Part shown: positions 12,111-23,708 of the stretch, one piece after another
How positions within the stretch are numbered: the first letter of the stretch is position 1
Layout of the letters: each line of letters starts with the position of its first letter
NCBI GenBank assembly: GCA_035578905.1
Contig: JAQJVL010000288.1
Coordinates: forward strand, 62,001-126,000
DNA from: Stictocephala bisonia
Lineage: Eukaryota > Arthropoda > Insecta > Hemiptera > Membracidae
DNA: 64,000 nucleotides
Direction: 5' to 3'
Translations under genes and position numbers: made by a program
Notes under the pieces: generated by a model
Database searches by the model: none
What the model was told of the DNA's origin: nothing
What the model saw: the letters and a program-made list of their open reading frames with translations, nothing else

Positions 12111-13500
12111 CTTTTTTTTAGACTTTGTTATTACCATTTTATTTTTGTAACTTCTGGCCATATGAAAGTGGTTCGAGTCCAACTACCTGCAAATTAAAAA
12201 AGGCAGTCTTATATCTCTTTCCAAATTCTTAAGGATAAACTTTATAATTATTGCTACAAGTATAAAGATGTACATTAGTTGTAATCCATTAATAACTGCC
12301 ACTGAGGTGTTCGTTGCGGCTAAAAACTACGTGTGTTTCTTTTTCCTCTATAACTCGTCTTAGCAGGCGAGGGGCACCGTATCTTATTTGGGTATCCCTC
12401 CCCACTAAAAGTCAGAAGCCATTTCAATTTTAGTTAGAGTTTTATACGGTTAAAACATTGTACTTATCACAGAAATTAAACACGCTGTGATTTCAAAACG
12501 AACACAACATTATAATATACAGTAAATGGTTCACACTCACTAGTGTACACTGTATATTTAGTATTGGCCTAAACATGTATTTCATGGCCGCACCAGAGGT
12601 CGTTAGTTACATATTGGGCAGTATTGTATTTTTGTATTTGTATATATTTGAACTTAGAATTATGTAGTAGGTTTTAAGTCTGTAAGAAGTAAGGCTCTTC
12701 AGGCCTTTATTTATTTTTTTTAATTACCGTGGCTTAAATTAACTTACCGTCATCTGTAGACTAAAATGAGTCGTTTTCGCATGGTTGTGGGGAGACGCAA
12801 CTACTGAAAATATAAGCGGGAATGGCACATGATCAGTCATGTTACTGTAGAACAGAAGTTCAACATTTATAACATAGTTCATGAATGCCATTGGGTTATT
12901 TTCAGGGGGATTTAATTCAATTGGAAAAGTAGGTGTTGAATGGTTAAAAAACCTTTATTTGGCTCTGGGACGGTAGGTCGATATTTAAACTCCAAGACAC
13001 AAGTAGTTTGTACTTTATTATTTATTTATCGTTCCGATTTTGAATTGCTTATTTCTCCTCCTTTTAATTTGACAGCTGGCTTTGAAAGCCTTACAATATA
13101 TATAAATGAGAGTACAATAAACTGTTCCATGTATGTATCATAGCTCAAACACGATAACGAACGCCCGCATGAGAAACACAACAACAATGTAACCTGTTGC
13201 GAGATTGAAGCTGCGAAACGACTTAATTTATCTCAGCCAACTGCTGATGCGGAAAGCTCCAAACTCCTGTTGGAATTTGTTGAGTATATGTTTGTACAGT
13301 TCAAGTGTCATACAAATATTTTGTTTTAACCAAAGTTTGGTTTGATATACGGCACAAGTTATACGGTAACTAATTTTACTATTTGTAATAAAAAATTAAA
13401 AAAAAACATGATTATTGATATATTTACAGAAATTGAATTATATGATATTTAACATATTATCTCATAGATTAGTTATGTAATATTTGATTGATTTTTATTT
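12111..13500. other. AT-rich non-coding stretch
   Basis: No gene seen. The frames at 12940-13143 and nearby have no recognisable domain. 12770-12850 shares a short ACTGAAAATATAA segment and a GTCATG block with 59375-59440, which hints at one more old repeat. Confidence 0.4.
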
Positions 13501-13540
13501 GTTTTTTATCATACGATTATATATAAGACTGTATTTATGT

Positions 13541-13587
13541 GTTTTTTTTTCAGGTAAGTCTGGCTTCATTACTATGTTAAGGTAAAT
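13541..13587 (+). promoter_or_regulatory. Recursive-splice-like motif 1
   Basis: A run of nine T residues (13542-13550) leads straight into CAG|GTAAGT (13551-13559). This is the juxtaposed 3'/5' splice-site motif of the ratcheting points known from long fly introns. Another donor-like AAG|GTAAAT follows, with GTAAAT starting at 13582, so a 28-nt recursive exon (13554-13581) is possible. The context is a gene-less region consistent with a long intron. That it is used is inference; such a motif can also occur by chance. Confidence 0.4.
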
Positions 13588-14079
13588 TGGGTCAAAAACT
13601 ATCGTTATTATTATTATTTTTTTAAACTAGATTGTTGGCTTCAATTCAATATATAGTTAAGTGTGAATAGTAAAATGTTATTTCTGTGTGGTGTCTTCGC
13701 TCATTTTATTATTATTAGATGTTTCTTTGTTTCAGTTTAATTAATACCGTTATTCTCTATAGTAGGTTTTCGTGTATATTGCAGATACATTGCTTCGTTT
13801 TGTTAGTTGATAAAAAGAATTTGCTTGAATATAAAATTAAAAAATAAATATTATTAGAATAAATCGTTGAACTTATTAAAATTGAAATGTATTTACTTAT
13901 ATAGTTATTTAAGTTTAAAATTAAAACAGTGATAATTTTGGTTTTGGAGATGTTATGTTATTGATTTTATTACTTAAAATATTTTTAAAAATGAAGGATA
14001 ATTCTATCGGTGTTTTAAAAAATCTTCTTTACAAAAGTGTATAAAAATGCCAAAACGTTATGAGACCAAAATATACCAA

Positions 14080-14250
14080 ATGTACATTAAATCTAAGCCT
14101 TTTCCGAAGGCCGTTCAATTTGCAATTCTACACGAGCTGCAAGACATTTCCAAGTAATCATCGTCCCTTAGAGGTTTATTTGAGAGATCGAGAGGAAAGG
14201 GAGAGTGGTGGCTTACCGGGACTCTTTACTTTTGAATTTGTAATTGTGAA
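14080..14250. repeat. Dispersed repeat, copy 1 (partner at 31545-31700)
   Basis: CCGTTCAATTTGCAATTC, TTTCCAAGTAATCAT, and a GAGAG...GAAAG segment match the 31.5-kb block in order and strand. The open frame 14060-14374 runs through it, but the partner copy does not preserve the frame, so I do not treat it as a gene. Confidence 0.7.
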
Positions 14251-14446
14251 AGTCACAACGTTGTTATGCGATTTGTATATTTACTTCACCACAGCTGTAA
14301 TTGGCTTTGTCGCTTTAGTGTGTGCCTATAATAACTGGTATAGTGATAGTTTGCAATCTGTGTCAGCTGATTAGCTTGGGTTTATTTGATATTATTAGTT
14401 GTAGAAATCGATATATTTTATTTTTTTTAATTTTTATTGTATACTA

Positions 14447-14870
14447 GCTAAACCTGGCCACGCCTTGCTGCGGCTTGGTCAGATATTAACTATGAGATAT
14501 GTAATTTTTACTTTAGTTGTTAGAAAAATAAAGGTTATGTTTACCAGATTTTATTTGAAATTTAGTAACTTACCTCATACAGTAATAAACCTAAGATGAA
14601 CACACATCAGCTGATCAAAGTAGCACTTTTTCAGCACTGAAATTTAAATTGTGAAATATATGTAGGTAGGGAAATGTTTGAAATGCTCTGTTTATGTTTA
14701 CAATAAAAACACTCTTGTGTATAAATACAATGTTATGAAACAATTTCAAGTGAATTCATTCCCTACTTTACGAGGCCTCGTTAGTATATAACATGTATTA
14801 GTCTTTGTGGCACTTGTAATTAATTTCGAATGTACATAAACAATACATGTTGTTGATTATTGAATCACTG
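14447..14870 (-). mobile_element. Old Helitron-like repeat, copy 1 (3' end at 14447)
   Basis: Read on the minus strand, the element ends in TTTAGCTAG followed by T, the CTAG|T terminus expected of a Helitron. About 10 nt inside lies a hairpin (CTGGCCACGC pairing with GCTTGGTCAG, one mismatch). The body is collinear with 27355-27695 plus 29616-29980: GAAAAATAAAG, GTAACT, CATCAGCTGATCAAAGTAGC-like, CACTTTTTCAGCACTGA and TATCAAGTGAAT-like blocks. It has no coding capacity. Naming it Helitron rests on the terminus plus hairpin only. Confidence 0.55.
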
Positions 14871-15693
14871 TCACCGATAGTTTATATTTGTTATAGTGAA
14901 ACTTCGTCAGTCCGAACTAGTGTAAACCGAAACATATATAACATATAATTATAAAATTGTCCGCATTATCTTAGGTATTTTATTATATTACATGTTAGTT
15001 TGAATACTACATTGTTGAACAAGTATTCCATGTAACATCTAGAAGAGCGTCCTTATAAGCAGTATTACATAAATATGAAAAAAGAATAATTAATCAGCCC
15101 GCATTTTTAATGTAACTGATTCATATCGTGGTTAAAACTCAATTTAGTGAAGCGTGATATATTTTTAAAATATGCAACATACTGAAATCATTGTTTGCTC
15201 TAACCTATCGTAAATTTATCCAGTCTGATAAATGAAATATCCCTTTCGCCTCTGCGATATTTTTGTAACAATGGATGATTGTCTAATAGGAAGATCGATC
15301 AATTTTATACAAAAACAAGTTCTAAAAAGTCTAAAATAGTATTGAAAGAAATATGAATACTAGTAGAAGGAAATTAGCAAAAAACACTGAATAGTTCCCA
15401 AACATAAACAAAAAATATTTACATTAATTATCAGTTATTTGTATCATTGGACAGTTTTTAATTATTTAAAATTTGGTATTTTTCATAGTTTTGGAAATTC
15501 AAATCTTTATTGTAGTGAACAATTAACAATAATTGCATTACAATCGTCAAGAGTACTCTTTATATAAACTAGTCACATGAATAATGATTAATAATAAATA
15601 AATAGACAACAATAATAAATAAAATTTAACATTAGCTTATTACATACTTCGTTAAGCTTGTGGTTTGGATATTAGCAGAGGAATTAAGTATTG
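14871..15693. other. AT-rich non-coding stretch
   Basis: Nothing supported beyond low-complexity AT-rich DNA. Confidence 0.5.
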
Positions 15694-16355
15694 GTTTTGT
15701 TAATTTACATCCCAGCGACACGTCATAACCTCATCAACCTAGTACAATGCCCTCAACACTAGGAGGTGTCTTAGTTGAGTTTTGTTAATTTACATCCCAG
15801 CGACATGTCATAACCTCATCAACCTAGTACAATGCCCTCAACACCATGTGGTGTCTTAGTTGAGTTTTGTTAATTTACATCTCAGCGACACGTCATAACC
15901 TCATCAACCTAGTACAATGCCCTCAACACCAGGAGGTGTCTTAGTCGAGTTTTGTTAATTTACATCCCAGCGACACGTCATAACCTCATCAACCTAGTAC
16001 AATGCCCTCAACACCAGGAGGTGTCTTAGTCGAGTTTTGATAATTTACATCCCAGCGATACGTCATAACCTCATCAACCTAGTTGTCTTAGACGAGTTTT
16101 GTTAATTTACATCCCAGCGACACGTCATAACCTCATCAACCTAGTACAATGCCCTCAACACCAGGAGGTGTCTTAGTCGAGTTTTGTTAATTTACATCCC
16201 AGCGACAGGTCATAACATCATCAACCTAGTACAATGCCCTCAACACCAGGAGGTGTCTTAGTCGAGTTTTGTTAATTTACATCCCAGCGACACGTCATAA
16301 CATCATCAACCCAGTACAATGCCCTCAACACCAGGAGGTGTCTTAGTCGAGTTTT
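15694..16355. repeat. 85-bp minisatellite, 8 copies
   Basis: GTTTTGTTAATTTACATC starts units at 15694, 15779, 15864, 15949, 16034, 16096, 16181 and 16266. All are 85 bp long except the fifth (16034-16095), which is 62 bp because it lacks a 23-bp segment (ACAATGCCCTCAACACCAGG and three more bases). The last unit leads into unique sequence at about 16356. Confidence 0.95.
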
Positions 16356-17010
16356 CAATTTTTTGGGAGTTATTTATCTGTTGATTGCCTTCAGGAAATT
16401 TATTAATAAACTTTATTTCAGCTTGTGATGGCAGGTGTTCATATGCCATTATTTTGTATGGCCCTGCTCGATAATTATCCCTTTCGCTAGTTTCTGTAGT
16501 AGTACTGGTATACATATCTACCCGGGACCAAATCACACTTGAAAGGCGGGGAAGGGTCAACAATTCTAGTTCCCTGAAGGCTTAATATTAAATACTTGAT
16601 ATAAAAAAATCTCTGTACATTAGTACATATAGGCCTAGTAAATTGATTATTAGTATACCTCCAAATTAGCGAAAGCTAGAGTACTATACAATACTATACA
16701 CATTATTTTTTCAAACTGTACATGGAAAAAATAATGTGTCTTATGACAAGTTAAATAAATGAAATTAAAGACCTCATTAACGAGGTTGTGAAATAGTTTT
16801 TCATCTTAAAGTTAACTTTTATGTAGAAATATTACTATTTTCAGTCAGTTGTATATACGTATATTTGTTGTTGAATAATATCACCGTTTTAACAGTAAAC
16901 TCCTTTAATTTATAGTAACTGTTAGTAATGCTTGTGTGTGGGAGTGTTCAATTATTATTTTGTCTGTAGCCGTATCACACGTAAATTCACAGGCCTACAT
17001 GTAAGGTTGG
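16356..17010. other. Non-coding stretch
   Basis: No gene is supported. A minus frame (16306-16563) overlaps the array end and has no recognisable domain. Confidence 0.4.
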
Positions 17011-17245
17011 AGAGCCGGTGGCCGAGCGGTCTAAGGCGTCAGGACATTCTTCCTGAGATGGAGATAGTGCTGGTTCAAATCCTTGCCGTGCCTGGAGCTT
17101 TTTATTAATATTCACTTTGTACTGTACTGGTTCTCCCCCTTACTCTGTCTGTTAAGTTGACCGTACATATCAATAGTCAATGAGGAATGGGCAGAGTAAG
17201 TTTTAAAGAGTTCGGCCTCTCATAAAAAAAGAGAAAGAAAAGGAA
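17011..17245 (+). mobile_element. tRNA-derived SINE (family A), best-preserved head
   Basis: The head AGAGCCGGTGGCCGAGCGGT followed by CTAAGGCGTC is nearly a tRNA-Leu/Ser D-arm region. The B-box is GGTTCAAATCC. The body matches the copies at 8471 and 11266 (ATTCACTTTGTACTGTACTG, then GGGCAGAGTAAG) and ends in an A-rich tail. Confidence 0.88.
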
Positions 17246-18340
17246 ACTCACAGTAATCAACGTTCTGCTGGTGGTACGTTTGTCTCATTTGCAAGGGTAG
17301 TTCGTATTTGTAATAACAAAATTCAACAAAGGATTGTGCATACAGTTAGTTTTGTACAACATTCTGGTGTGGTTAAATTATGCACACGGTAATCCGTAGT
17401 CGGTCATTGTTAACAACAATGCACGCAGATTGTGAACATGCGGCTGGTTGCAACTACAGTGGAACTGGAATCGTCACACAATACATGTTATTATTTATTA
17501 GCGCCACGCTATTGTTCACAATTTCCCCTCAACTACTCATCCCCCTTCCCCCACCCCTCCACTGATCTATAAGTTGACTCCCCTATGCGGAAATGTATCA
17601 CTGAAAGAGTTTTCCAATTGCACAGTACAGTGGGATTGCTTGTGGAGAATCTACTTTTGTACATAATCAATAGATTTGTAAACATTACTTTTTAACGAAG
17701 TCGATCGTTTGTGACTGCTTCGCTATTCAGATAGTAACAACTAGTATTTAAGAACTCTTTTAGTAAATTTTATTTATTTAAAAAAATAATTACATTTAGT
17801 GTGTAAGTAACTGATAACGGGTCCGCTGTTGGTGATGTGTTTGTGGTCATTGAATTATATACATAGAGACCATCATGTATATTTGGTATATTTTGTATTG
17901 CATTTAAGTAAAAAAAACCTACATTTCACATTATAAAATTAAAAAAAAAAAATTAAATGTCTTTAATAATTTCCAAAAAAACCCGTTGAAAATTTATTAG
18001 TAATCATTAATAACTACGTTTTCTCATATGTTAAAATGAAAATGTTAAAAAAAATTCCTTAGAACTACAGGGAAAATCTGCTTATATTGCTGTTAAAAGC
18101 ATAAATAGGTTCAGAGACTTGTTCTCATTGATTAGGTTTGATGACAAAGCCACCAGAAATGAGAGACGAGTGAATGACAAGTTTGCTCCCATAACATATG
18201 AGTTTCAAATTGTAAATTTGACATAAAATTGTTTATGAACAGTGTTTAAATATAAATTGTTTTCCTTTTTTGATTTTCTTGTACAAACTACATATGTTCA
18301 TATAATGTTTAATATTATTACAAATAGTGATATATGAGAC
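17246..18340. other. AT-rich non-coding stretch
   Basis: Nothing supported. The run of A near 17940 and the short frame at 17380-17565 are unremarkable. Confidence 0.5.
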
Positions 18341-18388
18341 CTCCCTCCCCCTTGGGATTTATGAGGCCTCCCTCCCCCTTGGGATTTG
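18338..18388. repeat. 24-25-bp direct duplication
   Basis: GAGGCCTCCCTCCCCCTTGG occurs twice in tandem (the first copy with a one-base variant), each followed by GATTT. Confidence 0.85.
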
Positions 18389-18599
18389 CTGTTACCAATT
18401 TACCTTGGGGTTTTCTAGGTTTAACATTTAAAAATGTTGTCAGTATTTCAAAGAAATAAATATTACATAAGCAAAAAACAAATAAAAAATATAATTTCTG
18501 ATTTGTTGACAAACGAGTCATACTGTTGATAGAGTGTGTAACGTTAATAAAACAGGAATGGGCTGAGGTAAGGTCCTCTGTGTAATATATTGAGTGGTT

Positions 18600-18910
18600 C
18601 TAACCTTGTTTGGTTAGATTAGTTCACAGCTCGCGATAAATTGATTGACGCGTGAAATGGCAGAATCCCATCGGATACTTTGTATACGTTATGCAACAAA
18701 ATACTATAACTGTTTGTACAACGAACTTGTGTTTGTACGGATACACAAAGTTAGTTGTTGCGTTGTATCCGGCCGGCTTGTACAAACCATCAAGACAATA
18801 GTGCATAATCCGATTCAGTGGCATTATAGTCGATTGTTGATTAAAGCTGTCACCAAACAGTTAATCTCGCCTGATTATATCGATTAATCGTGTCGGTAGT
18901 TGAATTATAA
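18600..18910. promoter_or_regulatory. Possible conserved non-coding block
   Basis: This is a repeat-free stretch of moderate G+C. It contains AAATTGATTGACGCG, close to a Hox/TALE-type TGATTGAC site, and TATATCGATTAATCG. Both strands carry short open frames with no recognisable product. Regulatory function is inference from motif content. Confidence 0.2.
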
Positions 18911-19499
18911 GGAGTGTGATGAACTGTAGCATATCATCATAATAGCAAAACACCATACCTTCAGATATGGTTTACCTAGATGAACTGAATGTCGAGCAAA
19001 CATTACTCGCAGTTCATCACCATGAAGAGGTAGTGTTTTGAAACTGCTTAATGAAACATTGATTTAAAAAAATGTAATGTATATTTTGATTGATTGATAT
19101 GAATGTCTTTATTGAAAGGCGGAGTTAGGGCTATTAAGTTCTCTCGTGCACTCAACAGTATAAAAAAAGCATACAAACAATTAAATAATATAATTGCGGT
19201 CAAACTAAATTATTCAAACAAAACTCAATTTACAAATTGACTACTACTAATCAATAGAAATGCGAATAAAAATTATAAACATGAATTTAGTGTTTACTAT
19301 AATCTACTACACTTAAACATTAACCCAAAACAATCAACATTACATTCATACACTCTTTCGTTCAAATATTCCACCACGAAGACTGTGTCCCCCACAACCC
19401 TATCACGCCCGCGAGACCCTCAAAAGTATATTATTCTATGCTACTTAAGAGAAACACATCCTGAAATTTTAATGACTGTGTAGAATATATTCTGATAAA

Positions 19500-19716
19500 G
19501 TTAAAGCATACTACATTTTACATTATTCATGTTAAAGCATACTACATTTTACATTATTCATGTTAAAGCATACTACATTTTACATTATTCATGTTAAAGC
19601 ATACTACATTTTACATTATTCATGTTAAAGCATACTACATTTTACATTATTCATGTTAAAGCATACTACATTTTACATTATTCATGTTAAAGCATACTAA
19701 ATTTTACATTATTCAT
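19500..19716. repeat. 31-bp minisatellite, 7 copies
   Basis: The unit GTTAAAGCATACTACATTTT plus ACATTATTCAT starts at 19500, 19531, 19562, 19593, 19624, 19655 and 19686. The copies are almost identical; the last has one C-to-A change. Confidence 0.97.
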
Positions 19717-20961
19717 GTTTGCCCTGTGGCTTCTCATTTTATATAGAGTCAGCTTAATTGGAGTGTAAAACACTGCTTTGTTGTGTATCGCATACCTTTG
19801 CTGACACTCTATGTATCATTGTAATTTAAATTGTTGGAAGTAGAAATGTAAAAAATGTAAATAACTTTTAATTAAATTCAAAAGAAGATCTATTCCACTT
19901 ATTGATTACACATATATGTACAGTTAAGAAACGCAAATATCTTATAACTTTTAAAATAATATAAATTACATAATCAAAATTTAAATAATAAACAAAATAA
20001 GTTTAATGCTATTACAAAATTTAACAATATAGAATAAGCAAGTCACTCGCTAGGTAATACAACAACCAGTTTGGAGTGGCCATCCACAGTTTTATTTAAT
20101 TTAAATAAGTAAATGGAGCAGTAGTATCTCGGTTAATGTTCAAATAACTGATATAATATAATTACTGTAAAAGAAAGCATGTTTCGAACATAAAAAAAAT
20201 GTTGAAACATAAAAGTAAAATTAAGTATAATATTAGATATCGCATAAAGTAACACATATTATATTTACAATATCTGAATGTGACAGAAGAAATCTTGGTG
20301 ACTTAGAAATTACGTACAGTAGTTCTTATGAATATAACAAAATATATTACAAAAATAAATGTGAAAAGGAATAAGTAAAAATGTATATAATATTTAATTA
20401 ATTTAAATAGTCAATATTATAAGAAAGTAACAAATGTCAGGAAAGAAATAATATTAAATTCAAGATCAGTGTACTATACTTAAAAGTTTGTCTACATTAT
20501 TTACTGTAAGAAGATAAGATTTGAGTTGTTTTAATAAAGTTATATTATTATTATGTATTGAAATGATATTTGTAAAAGCGAGGTGCATTATATGTGTAAA
20601 CATTTTGAATAGCAGTTAAATATGCTTTTGAAACTTAAAATATTAAGCGTCTAGAACTATATAACTTAACACCATGTCCAGATGACCCAGAACGTTCAAC
20701 AACAACAAATGTAAAAACCTTATAAATATACAGATTAAGAATTGGAAACAAGTTTCAAGTGAACAAAACAAAATAATTTTCTTTGCTTAAAGAATAAGAT
20801 AACTTTAATTATAGTAAAGCTACTATTTAATATTTATTAATACTTCAGTATTAAAATTAATAAATTTAATGAAGAGTCGTGTTTAATTTGCTTATGTGTG
20901 TTTAAAACTTGTTCAGTAGATAGTAGTACTGAAATAAATCGTGGAATAAGCCAAACGGAGT
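19717..20961. other. AT-rich non-coding stretch
   Basis: I see no gene or clear repeat in this very AT-rich interval. Confidence 0.5.
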
Positions 20962-21085
20962 TGTATGTTGGACTTAAAGAAGGCGGGCAAGTGCGAGTTC
21001 GTAAACTCGTTAGGACCTGACTGAACGTGCTCACAGCGTGTTTGTGTTTTACACCGACACTAAAACTAATTTGCAAAAATGTTTG
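20962..21085. repeat. Dispersed repeat, copy 1 (partner at 34138-34282)
   Basis: GTAAACTCGTTAGGACCTGA, CTGAACGTGC and GTTTTACACCGACACTAAAA are shared almost exactly with 34.2 kb, in the same order and strand, after a looser TATGTTGGAC segment. The high identity suggests a relatively recent spread. The family is unknown. Confidence 0.85.
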
Positions 21086-22050
21086 CTCTCCTAAAACGTT
21101 ATTACTCTGCTATCATTCCGTCTACATTAGATTGGCTTATTTGATTTTACGCAAAATTTGTTTTAAAACAACTGGTTTATAATTTTTTTTAATTTTAAGG
21201 AAGAACAACTAAAAAAAAGGAAATTTAGTTATATTATTTATTTCCGTACTTAAAGAATTGTTTAAAATAAACTTAAATATTTATCGTCAAAAGGTGTGTA
21301 CTGATACTTTTACGTTGTGTCTTTCCGTAATTAAACGTAAAATAAGGTCATATTAAACCATATTATGTTGGTTGTTCTTATATGTTTGTGCTAGTAAATA
21401 AGTTGCTTAGTTATATAGCAGTGACATTCCTCCTGGCCTGAAGAAGGTAACGCCTTAATATTTCTACATTTTGTATTTATATTGTAATACATTTTTATTG
21501 TACTTTAATCAACACGTAATATGTCGATTAAGAAACTATTTGATATTATTTACAGAATTACAAAAAATATTGATATATATGATTTTTTAATATATTTTTA
21601 TCAGAAATGATTATTTTAATGAACTCAAGTTCCGGTTTCATTAAATTGATCGATCCGTATATTAAAGTAAATATTAATTATTACAGTGCAGTTTTAATGA
21701 AGCTGAATCTTATTTAAGTATTTTGTTGTTTATTTTTAAGAGGTCGATAATCAAGATTAGGGCAAATATAGATTTTTTATTGTACATGAGCGAATGTGGT
21801 CTTTGTTGCAATCTAATGAAAATTACTTTTCTTAGAAAGTATCGCCAAATAGTCCTAGACATATGGTGGTTAATGTTATGTATAAAACAATGGGTATTTT
21901 ATTTAATACGTGTACCATGTCTTCCATGTATTCTTAATATTATTTTTTGTTAATGGCGACAACCTTAATTATGTGAAGTTATATGGAGTTTAATAATTGT
22001 GACAGTTATTAAAATGTGATTTTGATGTATTCGTTGCATTTATTTACTAT
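21086..22050. other. AT-rich non-coding stretch
   Basis: Nothing supported. The short frame at 21723-21953 has no recognisable domain. Confidence 0.5.
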
Positions 22051-22320
22051 CACCGTTGATTTTACACACGCACGCACGCACGCACGAACGCACGCGCGCG
22101 CCTAGATTTCTCATCCAAAGTTAAATTTTGTGTCTTGCGTTGCAGTTTTTGAACACCAAGTGTAGTCTCATGTAAATGTAATGCAGTTTAAACCAGTTTT
22201 GGTAGCAAGCCTCACTAACTAACCAAATTACTGGCACAAGTATTCTTATTAGATGAGATATCTATTGTAGTTATATGTAACCAAAGTTATCACTTAATTA
22301 TTTTGTAAAATAAAAATATA
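22051..22320 (-). mobile_element. Fragment of the old Helitron-like repeat with ACGC run
   Basis: TCATCCAAAGTTAAATTTTG, ATGTAATGCAGTTTAAACCA and CCTCACTAACTAACCAAATT match 27430-27610 in order. An (ACGC)n-type run sits at 22068-22100 where the 27.4-kb copy has only one ACGC, so the microsatellite expanded inside the repeat. Orientation is assigned by analogy with the 14.4-kb and 27.4-kb copies. Confidence 0.7.
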
Positions 22321-22523
22321 CGCTAATTAGTTAATCTAAACAACTATCTAAGATAAAAATAATTTTAAAAACCTTGATTATTTAAAAAAGATGTCATTTT
22401 GTCCTAAACGTATAAAACATATTGTAAGTGTGTACGTCATATTTTTGTGATGTGTTTTAAATAAATTGTAATGATGTACTAATTTAATCTCTGGATGAGG
22501 GTTACGGTTAATGTTTGTGGTTA

Positions 22524-22797
22524 TCGGTAATGTTGAGGTTTTAGAACACGGCCTTTTGTACTCACTTGGCCGATACCATCTGTGGGTTTGTTGCTGTTTT
22601 AATAACGGGTTGATGAGGTTTATAGGCACGATTTACAAATGTTTCCACAACATACCTTTCCCCTCCCCCGATAATATTGTTCTGGTTTGAGAACACGGCC
22701 TTTTGTACTCACTTGGCCGATACCATCTGTGGGTTTGTTGCTGTTTTAATAACGGGTTGATGAGGTTTATAGGTACGGCACACAAAATGTTTCCACA
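22524..22797. repeat. 137-bp tandem duplication
   Basis: GAACACGGCCTTTTGTACTC starts at 22554 and again at 22691. The matching blocks extend through GGGTTGATGAGGTTTATAGG to GTTTCCACAACA, and the flanks (CGGTAATGTTGAGG versus CGATAATATTGTTCTGG) also align. Minus-strand frames through it are by-products. Confidence 0.9.
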
Positions 22798-23705
22798 ACA
22801 CGGGGTGTTCCAATTCACACCTCTGTCAAACCAGTTTGATCCACTATTTGGCAACACCGCTTTCCTCTCCCATTGACGCACTTTACTGATCTCCACTATA
22901 GTCATGTTGTTCGCAGCCACAAGACGACATATGGGCAATTGTCAACCCAAGTTATGAGTTACGACGCACATAAACAATGGTTTATTCTGTCAACCGCCTT
23001 TGCGGGCAGTTGAAATATTATTGTTTACCCCGTTTCCAAAGAAAAAGCGCTGCTTTCCGCAGGAATTTGGGGAGTGGGAACTGCTATAAATATGGGCACT
23101 AGGAATGTCTGTCAACAATGAAATCGACGTCATATCGTATCCCTCAGCCCTTCAGCAAATTAGTGGTTTCGTACAATAACGATTAATATCAAGTTGTCGT
23201 TTGATGATCAATCAGCTTTACGTGAGATGTTTGTTCACTGTCATGCCTATACATAAAATTTAGAAACAAAAATAGTGTGTTAATTATCTTTCATAATTAA
23301 TGTACTAGAACTGCGTTTTCTGTATCTGTCATAAATAAATAAGTGACATAAATATTCTTTCTAGACTGTCTAAATTAGCCAATTTAACAAGCTCGTTTTA
23401 TATTGCAAGTATTATGTTCACTAAATTGCTGGCCTACATAAGATATTCAGGTACATATTAGATAAAGTATTAGAAATTAATAAGTAACTACTTAATTAAT
23501 TAGAAAGATTTGAGGTTGACAAATTAACATGTTCTATTCGTACATAATTAATATCTTGAATTATTTCATTTATTGTTCTTCGTTATCTTTTCCTTAGAAC
23601 TATTGTTTTCTCCTGTAGACTTAACATTTTATGATATGTTTATTTTTTTGTTTTTACGTTTTCCATTTTCAATAATAATTTCGTGTTGACAACTTCTCGG
23701 ACCTC
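22798..23705. other. Unique stretch with TATA-like site
   Basis: 22940-23110 is less AT-rich and ends in a strong TATA-like CTATAAATA (23084-23092). An ATG in good context (CAACAATG, ATG at 23118) opens a 22-codon frame. Distances are too tight for a normal leader, so I list it only as a candidate promoter-like or conserved block. The remainder is plain AT-rich DNA. Confidence 0.25.
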
Positions 23706-23708
23706 TCA

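Noticed and set aside
14060..14374. 104-codon gene
   Set aside because: The first half is a dispersed repeat also present at 31.5 kb without a preserved frame, and the hydrophobic end matches nothing known.
22633..22938. 101-codon minus-strand gene
   Set aside because: Half of it lies in a 137-bp duplication, there is no recognisable domain, and the frame is not conserved between the two repeat copies beyond the shared DNA.
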